NCBI GenBank assembly: GCA_030429325.1
Contig: JAUICT010000033.1
Span: 1 to 11,095, forward strand
Direction of reading: 5' to 3'
Length of the DNA: 11,095 nucleotides
Source of the DNA: Bacteroidia bacterium
GTDB lineage: Bacteria; Bacteroidota; Bacteroidia; Flavobacteriales; Flavobacteriaceae
Shown here piece by piece: positions 6,227 through 11,095 of the stretch; the first letter of the stretch is position 1, and every line of letters begins with the position of its first letter. Under the pieces are notes generated by a model. The model was given only the letters and a program-made list of their open reading frames with translations, had not been told where the DNA came from and did no database searches. The position numbers and the translations under genes are program-made.

Positions 6227-6604
6227 TCAATACATTTTATTGGTGTGGGCAGATTTTTTTGGGATTTGTTGGATGGCATCCCAATGTTCGCATATTTTAC
6301 CTTTTTCATCAAAACGGAAAAAATCCATGGTGACATACTCATCATTATCTGGCCAGATTTGATGGGTGTGAAGGGCAACCAAATTTCCTTCTGAAATACA
6401 TCGTACAAATTCGATGGATTTATTTGGGTATTCCTTTTGCATTCTCTCAAAATAAGAAATAAAGCCTTCTGCGCCATCGGCCACATCTGGGTTATGTTGA
6501 ATATAGGTGTCTCCCACATACTTTTCGACAGCTGCTTTGGGGTTTCCCTCATACGCCATTTTATAAAAGGCGATTGCATTGTTCTTATTTGATGCTGAAT
6601 CCAT
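6227..6604 (-). CDS. SnoaL-like (NTF2 fold) protein
   Basis: A 125-residue protein of the SnoaL-like/NTF2 superfamily, closest in style to the group annotated as SnoaL-like aldol-condensation enzymes. The core runs from about residue 8 to 113: helix AIAFYKMAYEGNPKAAVEKYV, the motif YIQHNPDVADGAEGF (34-48), and the C-terminal sheet ending DEKGKICEHWDAIQ. H37 and the H107/D109 pair line the pocket positions usually conserved in this group. No signal peptide is present, so it is predicted to be cytoplasmic, unlike the gene that follows it by 2 bases. Its ATG sits only a few bases after the T-run of the cytochrome terminator. The reaction is unknown; the family includes cyclases, hydrolases and non-catalytic binders. 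Length is typical. Confidence 0.86.
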   Translation of the reverse strand: MDSASNKNNAIAFYKMAYEGNPKAAVEKYVGDTYIQHNPDVADGAEGFISYFERMQKEYPNKSIEFVRCISEGNLVALHTHQIWPDNDEYVTMDFFRFDEKGKICEHWDAIQQIPKKSAHTNKMY

Positions 6605-6608
6605 AGTT

Positions 6609-6656
6609 GATATAAAAACAAAAATGCTGTTGCTTTCAAGGAAGACAACAGCATTT
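6609..6656 (-). terminator. Rho-independent terminator of the cytochrome c gene
   Basis: Perfect 11-bp arms AAATGCTGTTG (6622-6632) and CAACAGCATTT (6646-6656) enclose a spacer that can extend the stem by four further pairs around the loop AAG. On the minus strand the stem is followed by TTTTTGTTTTTAT, a typical U-rich tail. It starts 24 bases after the cytochrome stop codon. The plus strand lacks a T-run after the stem, so it works in one direction. The tail ends about 5 bases before the start codon of the SnoaL-like gene, placing the hairpin in that gene's leader. Confidence 0.85.
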
Positions 6657-6664
6657 CAAAGATG
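6657..6664 (-). promoter_or_regulatory. Possible -7 box for the SnoaL-like gene
   Basis: Read on the minus strand this is CATCTTTG, one mismatch from TAnnTTTG, at the foot of the terminator stem. If used, transcription would begin inside the hairpin's first arm and the leader would carry part of it. No TTG element at the expected -33 distance was found. It is mentioned because the SnoaL-like gene has almost no other room for a promoter. Confidence 0.18.
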
Positions 6665-6679
6665 TATTATTCTAGTAAG

Positions 6680-7159
6680 TTATAGTGTTCTAAGGTATTC
6701 CGCCACATCTCTGGCTTCCTCTTCCGTAAGGTTTTGGTTCAGCATAATGGCGTTGTTGTATTCTTTAAGCAATGCCTTGGCGATAGGGTCTTCCTTTAAC
6801 ATTCCATCGGGGTTCAGAATCATGTTCATGACCCACTCAGGGCTTCTTCGTTCGTACACACCCTTCATAGCTGGTCCGATCATACGTTGGTCTACCATAT
6901 GGCAGGCTACACAAATGGATTCAAACGTGGCTTTTCCACGCGCAGCCATCTCTTCGTTGACCTCATCAGCAAAATCAACATTTTTTATGGGCCCCACCCC
7001 TTTGTTGTCCAAATCTACGGGCACACCTTCACTGGCCTGAGCTTTTTTCTCTTCGGTTTTGGTCCTACTCACCTCAAAACCATCCTTTTTTTCTTCCTTT
7101 TTACCGCCACAGCTTGCCACAAAGGCACCCAATGCCAAGAGTACTAGTATTTTTTTCAT
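6680..7159 (-). CDS. Monohaem c-type cytochrome lipoprotein
   Basis: A 159-residue electron carrier. The signal ends in lipobox FVASC (lipidated Cys 17), followed by a Lys/Glu-rich linker to about residue 45, so the protein is anchored to a membrane facing the periplasm. Residues 66-159 form a class I cytochrome c domain: haem-binding CVACH at 83-87, GPAMKGVYERR, and a probable axial methionine M139 in NNAIMLNQNL, with the final helix EEEARDVAEYLRTL. The ATG at 7159 gives the signal peptide at the N-terminus; the longer frame from 7195 would add 12 polar residues before it. It resembles, from memory, the small cytochrome encoded beside clade II nosZ in Bacteroidota, but no nos gene is in the window. 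It appears to be transcribed alone, with its own terminator. Confidence 0.93.
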   Translation of the reverse strand: MKKILVLLALGAFVASCGGKKEEKKDGFEVSRTKTEEKKAQASEGVPVDLDNKGVGPIKNVDFADEVNEEMAARGKATFESICVACHMVDQRMIGPAMKGVYERRSPEWVMNMILNPDGMLKEDPIAKALLKEYNNAIMLNQNLTEEEARDVAEYLRTL

Positions 7160-7194
7160 TCTGAATGTAATTGTAGTTTGTGTAATTGTAGCCA

Positions 7195-7202
7195 CTAAGA
7201 TA
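7195..7202 (-). promoter_or_regulatory. Possible -7 box of the cytochrome c gene
   Basis: TATCTTAG on the minus strand is one mismatch from TAnnTTTG, and it would give a leader of about 30 bases before the ATG at 7159. The 113-base gap to the hydrolase gene is long enough for an independent promoter. No clear TTG at -33 was found. Confidence 0.28.
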
Positions 7203-7272
7203 GGTATTTAAGGTCGAATTTTTAAGGGTTTTTGCGGTATGGGGCACAATCTTTCTTGAGAATGTGATTTAT

Positions 7273-8232
7273 TTATAGGGAATCAAAGAAATCCAAGCTT
7301 CTCTTTTCTGTATAGGTTTGATTGTTTTTACCCCAAAAGCCCACATGGCCTCCATATTTTGGAACTTCTAGATAGAGGTTGGGGTTGGTATCCGCTTCGT
7401 GAAAAGGATAGCAGTCCGACCCAAGAAACGAATCATTTTTTGCATTGATGATAAGACTGGGAACTTTGATGTTGTGAAGAAACTGGAGCGAGCTGCATTG
7501 GGTATAATAATCCAACGCATCCTTAAACTGATGCGCGCTACTCGTGTAGATATCGTCAAAATCCTTAAGGGTCTTAATGTTTTTGATATCGGAATCTGTG
7601 ATACGTTCCGGGAAAAGATGTTGTTTCTGTCTTAGTTTGGCAATCAAATGCCTTTTGAACCGCTGGGCGTATAGTATGTTCTTTAGAGTAAGCAATTGTT
7701 GGCAGGAACTGTGTAGGCTACAAGGTACCGATATGGCCACAGCTCCTTTGATTTCTTTGGGGACAGTGCTTCTTTCACCCAAATATTTGAGCAAAAGATT
7801 ACCGCCCAAGCTAAATCCATTCAGATAGATTTCCGAGTAAGAATAGCTGCTGAGGATGTGGGCAATCACCTCCTCGAGATCTTCGGTAACCCCCGAATGA
7901 TAGGAACGGTACAGGGTATTGGGCTCACCGCTGCACCCCCTGTAGTTTAGGGCACAGGCATCAAACCCATTTTGGTTGAACAGCTTCGCACTTCCGGTTA
8001 TGTAGGGTCGTTGCCCATCACCTTCCAAACCATGCAACAACAGAACTAATTTTCTTGTTGGAGTGATGGAATTGCTCCAATCCAGATCCAAAAAATCCCC
8101 GTCCGATAAATACAAACGTTCCCTTTTTTGAATCAGACCGTTTACCCTGCGGGCAAGGCCACAATATATGGTTGACAAATGTCCGTTTTTGAAAAATGCA
8201 GGAGGGGCATAACTGGAAGAAATCAGGGGCAT
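7273..8232 (-). CDS. YheT-type alpha/beta hydrolase
   Basis: A 319-residue cytoplasmic hydrolase of the COG0429/YheT group (AB-hydrolase 4 family), whose physiological substrate is not established; esters are likely. All elements of the fold are visible: the N-terminal FKNGHLSTIY (14-23) characteristic of this group, oxyanion-hole segment LHGLEG (66-71), YRGCSG, the nucleophile elbow GFSLGGN (139-145) with Ser141, the acid Asp267 in INAKNDSFL and His296 in YGGHVGFWG. The length is normal and the catalytic triad complete. Its start codon shares one base with the stop of the bestrophin gene (TAATG), which points to translational coupling and an operon. The function beyond 'hydrolase' is unknown. 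Confidence 0.95.
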   Translation of the reverse strand: MPLISSSYAPPAFFKNGHLSTIYCGLARRVNGLIQKRERLYLSDGDFLDLDWSNSITPTRKLVLLLHGLEGDGQRPYITGSAKLFNQNGFDACALNYRGCSGEPNTLYRSYHSGVTEDLEEVIAHILSSYSYSEIYLNGFSLGGNLLLKYLGERSTVPKEIKGAVAISVPCSLHSSCQQLLTLKNILYAQRFKRHLIAKLRQKQHLFPERITDSDIKNIKTLKDFDDIYTSSAHQFKDALDYYTQCSSLQFLHNIKVPSLIINAKNDSFLGSDCYPFHEADTNPNLYLEVPKYGGHVGFWGKNNQTYTEKRSLDFFDSL

Positions 8233-9233
8233 TAGTACAAAATATTTTGTTGGGGTTGTACCTTCTCTGGAAGGTTTTGTTCATCCAACATATCCCTGAG
8301 GTCTATTTCTATGGTGCGACACAAAGCGGTCATAGGAACATCATTGATACGCCCCTCAAAGGGATCTTCACTATTGCTGCCCACCTTTTCCATTGTGGTG
8401 AACATCCAGGAAATCAATACTGAAAAGAAGACCATAAGTCCAAGATACCACCAGTTTAGGGTAGAAGTTGCGCTGGAGAGTTGTGTTTCAAACACATTGA
8501 GGAGGCCAAAAGGCAATAAAAGGATGAATATCCAAGTGAAGATTGTACTAAAATAGGCATATTGTCTAGGGAATGGTGTGTTTTTGATGCGCTCGCACAT
8601 TCCCTGGAGGTTGTACATTTCCTCCAAATCATGGTGAAAGATTTGCTTATCGAACTCGGTTATTTTTCCATCTTTTAAAAGCTGATTTAATTGTTTTCCT
8701 TGATTTTTGATGAGGTGAGTGGCCACATTTTTTCGACTTTCTAAATCTGTCAATTCCTCTGAGGACAAAAACTGTTCCGCCGCGTCGCAAGCCGGGTTCC
8801 TTTCCCCGTGTCTGTCAAAAATGCGTTCAAGGGCCCTGTTTTCCTTTATGGAAAAACTATTGGGCTGTCGTAACTGGATACGCAGTGCATTGATCCAAGC
8901 AATATGTCTGTAAATCAGGGTAACCTGTGCTTTTCGGTCATTCTCCACCAAGTTCAGTACATTGTTGGCCCAAGTGCGGGAGTAATTTACAATGCCTCCC
9001 CAAATCTTCCTGCCTTCCCAGAAGCGATCATAACTTTGGCTGTTCTTAAACCCAATGTAGAAAGCAACGGCAATACCGATTACCGAGAGGGGTTGAAAAG
9101 GAATATCAATATGTGTCCAACCCAAAGCATGGTATAGATAAAAAATGATACCAGCATATAGGATGAAGAAAATGAGATTTTTCCAAGCGTAAAGTAAAAT
9201 AATATGCCAGCTGATGTTTCTTTTGATGTACAT
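8232..9233 (-). CDS. Bestrophin-family (UPF0187) anion channel
   Basis: A 333-residue integral membrane protein of the bestrophin family, which forms pentameric chloride or related ion channels; bacterial homologues may also conduct other ions. Membrane segments lie at about 13-35 and 47-63, then 227-248 and 262-279. Hallmarks are NSQSYDRFWEGRKIWG (64-79), MCERIKNTPFPRQYA (212-226) and the cytoplasmic NSEDPFEGRINDVPM (287-301). The middle region 90-205 is soluble helix. The length fits the family. The gene follows the nitronate monooxygenase-like gene by 55 bases and overlaps the hydrolase start by one base. Ion selectivity cannot be read from the sequence. Confidence 0.94.
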   Translation of the reverse strand: MYIKRNISWHIILLYAWKNLIFFILYAGIIFYLYHALGWTHIDIPFQPLSVIGIAVAFYIGFKNSQSYDRFWEGRKIWGGIVNYSRTWANNVLNLVENDRKAQVTLIYRHIAWINALRIQLRQPNSFSIKENRALERIFDRHGERNPACDAAEQFLSSEELTDLESRKNVATHLIKNQGKQLNQLLKDGKITEFDKQIFHHDLEEMYNLQGMCERIKNTPFPRQYAYFSTIFTWIFILLLPFGLLNVFETQLSSATSTLNWWYLGLMVFFSVLISWMFTTMEKVGSNSEDPFEGRINDVPMTALCRTIEIDLRDMLDEQNLPEKVQPQQNILY

Positions 9234-9288
9234 GGTAGTGTTATTGTTGGTTATACCTCATCAAAATACAAAAGAAAAATTATTGGGG

Positions 9289-10266
9289 TCATTCCTTTGG
9301 AAAGGTATCCAATAATCGGGATTGCGCTTCAATGGATTCCTTGAATTCCTGTTTTAAGTTTTTCACCAGTTGCGAAACGGACAGTATGTCATCAATAGAG
9401 GTAACCCCTTGTCCTGCGGACCAGATGGTCTTCCAGGCTTTGGCCTCGGTGTTCAGTTCCTTGCCAAAGTCTATTTTGCGGTCTTTTTTCAAATCTTCCT
9501 CCGAAATCCCGGCAGCCTTTAGGCTGGCGGCCAAAAAATTGGCATGTACCCCGGAAATAGCAGCGGTGTAGACAACATCACTGGCACCGGCCTCAATGAT
9601 CATATTCCGATATTCTTCGGGAGCCTTGCTCTCCTCAACATTGATAAATCGGGTGCCCATATAAGCCAAATCGGCTCCCATTTGCAGGGCCGTGGCGATA
9701 TCCCTTCCCGTACTGATACACCCTGAAAGGATGATGGTCTTATGGAAGATTTTTTTCACTTCGTGCACCAAGCTCATGGGGTTAATGTTCCCCGCGTGCC
9801 CCCCTGCTCCAGCAGAAACCAGAATAAGTCCATCCACTCCGGCCTCGGCCGCTTTTTCGGCATGTCGTTTTTTAATGATATCATGAAACACCAGACCACC
9901 GTAACTGTGAATCGCATTGACCACTTGGCTCACGGCACCCAAGGAGGTGATGACCAAAGGGACTTTGTGTTTCATACAGAGTTTTACATCGGCCTCCAAT
10001 CTTGGGTTGGTGGGATGCACAATAAGGTTCACCCCAAAAGGGGCCGGTTTTTTGCCCGTTTCTTTCTCAAATTGTTCGAGTTCCGATTTTATTTGGATGA
10101 GCCATTCCTCAAAACCTTCACTGGTACGTTGGTTAAGGGCCGGGAAGGTGCCTACAATGCCATTCTTACAACACTCCACCACCAATTTGGGACCGGAGAT
10201 AAGAAACATGGGAGCGGCTATAACGGGTAAGGAAAGATCTCTGATAAATTCAGCTTTTTCACTCAT
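9289..10266 (-). CDS. Nitronate monooxygenase / 2-nitropropane dioxygenase-like flavoprotein
   Basis: A 325-residue TIM-barrel flavoenzyme of the NMO/2-nitropropane dioxygenase family, which binds FMN and oxidises nitronates such as propionate-3-nitronate; relatives include enoyl-ACP reductase FabK. The N-terminal strand LPVIAAPMFLISGP (13-26) is typical. The phosphate-binding and catalytic loop SAGAGGHAGN (151-160) places the candidate catalytic base at His157. ILSGCISTGRDIATALQMGADLA and the MGTRF segment (203-207) complete the FMN site. No signal or membrane segment is seen, so it is cytoplasmic. The protein is complete. It is probably the first gene of the set with bestrophin and hydrolase, and it is divergent from the thioesterase gene. 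Whether it acts on nitronates or is a different family member is not decided. Confidence 0.93.
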   Translation of the reverse strand: MSEKAEFIRDLSLPVIAAPMFLISGPKLVVECCKNGIVGTFPALNQRTSEGFEEWLIQIKSELEQFEKETGKKPAPFGVNLIVHPTNPRLEADVKLCMKHKVPLVITSLGAVSQVVNAIHSYGGLVFHDIIKKRHAEKAAEAGVDGLILVSAGAGGHAGNINPMSLVHEVKKIFHKTIILSGCISTGRDIATALQMGADLAYMGTRFINVEESKAPEEYRNMIIEAGASDVVYTAAISGVHANFLAASLKAAGISEEDLKKDRKIDFGKELNTEAKAWKTIWSAGQGVTSIDDILSVSQLVKNLKQEFKESIEAQSRLLDTFPKE

Positions 10267-10276
10267 GGGTTTTGTG

Positions 10277-10291
10277 TTAAACTATGTTTAA
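10277..10291. promoter_or_regulatory. Inverted repeat upstream of the nitronate monooxygenase gene
   Basis: TTAAAC-TAT-GTTTAA forms 6-bp arms around three bases, 11 bases before the start codon at 10266. TATTTTTA on the minus strand (10296 to 10289), a near-match to the -7 box, overlaps it. It could be an operator, but the arms are short and AT-rich. Confidence 0.25.
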
Positions 10292-10341
10292 AAATAGGAT
10301 TTATAATCGCACTTTATGGGACTCAGTTCTGAAAACTATGG

Positions 10342-10349
10342 TAATTTTA
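10342..10349 (+). promoter_or_regulatory. Possible -7 box of the thioesterase gene
   Basis: TAATTTTA differs from TAnnTTTG at one base and lies 35 bases before the ATG at 10384, a reasonable leader length. No convincing TTG at -33 was found. Confidence 0.25.
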
Positions 10350-10355
10350 CAATTA

Positions 10356-10369
10356 TTATGCATGCATAA
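10356..10369. promoter_or_regulatory. 14-bp perfect palindrome in the divergent promoter region
   Basis: TTATGCATGCATAA is identical to its reverse complement. It lies 14 bases before the thioesterase start and just after the candidate -7 box at 10342-10349, where a repressor could block transcription. A dimeric regulator site is the natural reading, but no regulator gene is in the window. Confidence 0.42.
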
Positions 10370-10383
10370 CAAAATAACCCGCT

Positions 10384-10860
10384 ATGTTTTTTAAGGAATT
10401 TGATATTAGATGGAGCGATTTGGATGCCAATCGCCATTTGGCCAATTCGGCCTACATTAATTTTATGAGCCATACCCGGATGGCTTACTTGGGCCAATTG
10501 GGATTTGACCAAAAAGGGATGGCCGAGCATAATATTGGCCCTGTGGTCTTTTACGAGCACATGTACTATTTCAAGGAAGTATTCGCAGGAAAACCTGTAA
10601 AGGTCTCATTGGGCTTTGAAGGGATGAGCGAAGATGGGATGTTCTTTGAGTTCCATCACGATTTTTATGACAGCAAGGGAAGAAACTTTGCCCGATGCCA
10701 GATGATGGGCGCTTGGATCGATCTTAAAGAACGAAAATTGACAGGGCTGCCCCAGCAATTCCTGGATGCGTTCAACCAAATGGAAAAATCCGAAGGATTT
10801 AAGACCTTGACCAAAGAGGACACCCGTAAGTTTGTTCAAAAACCTATGGACTTGGCTTAG
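10384..10860 (+). CDS. Acyl-CoA thioesterase (4HBT-like, hotdog fold)
   Basis: A 158-residue cytoplasmic hotdog-fold thioesterase of the 4-hydroxybenzoyl-CoA thioesterase/YbgC-like group, which hydrolyses acyl-CoA or acyl-carrier thioesters. The catalytic segment is RWSDLDANRHLANSAYINFM (9-28), where Asp14 corresponds to the catalytic Asp17 of the Pseudomonas 4HBT. The strands around VVFYEHMYYFKEV, KVSLGFEGMSEDGMFFEFHHDFYD and ARCQMMGAWIDLKERKL complete the fold. The length is normal. It is divergent from the nitronate monooxygenase gene by 117 bases, and its last 17 bases overlap the 3' end of the opposing permease gene. The exact acyl substrate is unknown. Confidence 0.93.
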   Translation: MFFKEFDIRWSDLDANRHLANSAYINFMSHTRMAYLGQLGFDQKGMAEHNIGPVVFYEHMYYFKEVFAGKPVKVSLGFEGMSEDGMFFEFHHDFYDSKGRNFARCQMMGAWIDLKERKLTGLPQQFLDAFNQMEKSEGFKTLTKEDTRKFVQKPMDLA

Positions 10861-11095
10861 GCCGCATACTGGCCAAATATACGCCTGCCAATACCAATCC
10901 CGTGGCAAGAATTTTTATCAATGACAAATGATCTTTTCCCAACATTAGGGCAAACAGTATTCCGATCAAAGGTTGTACGTAGATGAAGGCCCCAACGGTG
11001 GATGCCTTGAGCTGTGTCAATGCAAATACATTGAACAGATAGGTGAGGAAAGTGGTGCCCACCACTACAAATGCTATGGAACCATATACCCAAAG
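10844..11095 (-). CDS. EamA/DMT-family permease, C-terminal fragment (cut by window end)
   Basis: The last 83 residues of a drug/metabolite-transporter family membrane protein; the N-terminus lies beyond the window. Visible are membrane helices rich in small hydrophobic residues, with the family signature FLTYLFNVFALTQLKAST followed by VGAFIYVQPLIGILFAL and a last helix ILATGLVLAGVYLAS, ending in a basic RPKPSP tail. EamA proteins usually have ten membrane helices and export amino acids, metabolites or drugs; the substrate cannot be inferred. Its stop codon (CTA on the plus strand at 10844-10846) lies inside the end of the thioesterase gene, so the two converge with 17 shared bases. Confidence 0.89.
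   Translation of the reverse strand, partial: LWVYGSIAFVVVGTTFLTYLFNVFALTQLKASTVGAFIYVQPLIGILFALMLGKDHLSLIKILATGLVLAGVYLASMRPKPSP

Noticed and set aside
6225..6230. TTG start at 6230 for the duplicated-domain gene
   Set aside because: The ATG two codons later directly begins MKKNILTLIL, a standard signal peptide.
6124..6654. 176-residue minus-strand frame across the SnoaL-like gene and the terminator
   Set aside because: Runs through the terminator and a well-supported gene in another frame.
9742..10230. 162-residue plus-strand frame opposite the nitronate monooxygenase gene
   Set aside because: Shadow of a firmly identified gene, with no domain signature.

Overview
The window looks like a stretch of chromosome from a marine member of the Flavobacteriaceae (Bacteroidota). 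Supporting signs are the moderately AT-rich base composition, the lack of strong Shine-Dalgarno sequences, exported proteins starting MKK and ending their signal in AQ or a lipobox, near-matches to the Bacteroidota promoter box TAnnTTTG, and protein sequences that read like Muricauda/Maribacter-type homologues. The genus assignment is an impression from protein style, not a search result. No RNA genes, CRISPR arrays, insertion sequences, phage genes or other mobile DNA were seen.

Layout. On the left, one plus-strand gene encodes a SulP-family anion transporter with a STAS domain (201-1727). It converges, with a 1-bp gap, on a long run of minus-strand genes. Read in transcription order (right to left), the rightmost minus-strand block is a flavin-dependent nitronate monooxygenase-like enzyme (10266-9289), a bestrophin-family anion channel (9233-8232) and a YheT-type alpha/beta hydrolase (8232-7273), the last two sharing TAATG. 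Next come a monohaem cytochrome c lipoprotein (7159-6680) with a clear rho-independent terminator, and then a SnoaL-like protein and an exported protein made of two copies of one domain (6604-5514). The final block holds two META-domain lipoproteins, an unrecognised lipoprotein, an exported YCII-domain protein, an exported VOC-YCII fusion and an exported DinB-like protein (5418-1729).

At the right end, a plus-strand acyl-CoA thioesterase (10384-10860) is divergent from the nitronate monooxygenase gene. Its 3' end overlaps that of a cut-off EamA/DMT-family permease on the minus strand.

The transporter, channel, hydrolase, oxidoreductase, thioesterase and permease are ordinary housekeeping or accessory functions. 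The least ordinary part is 1729-6224. There, seven consecutive minus-strand genes all carry export signals, and three of them put small-molecule-enzyme folds usually found in the cytoplasm (DinB, VOC, YCII) into the periplasm or onto the outside. The tight spacing and one 4-bp ATGA overlap suggest co-expression of at least the lipoprotein part. A shared role in handling or sensing small molecules or stress at the cell envelope is plausible, but it is inference. I see no convincing evidence of a defence system, biosynthetic cluster or other fully new system.
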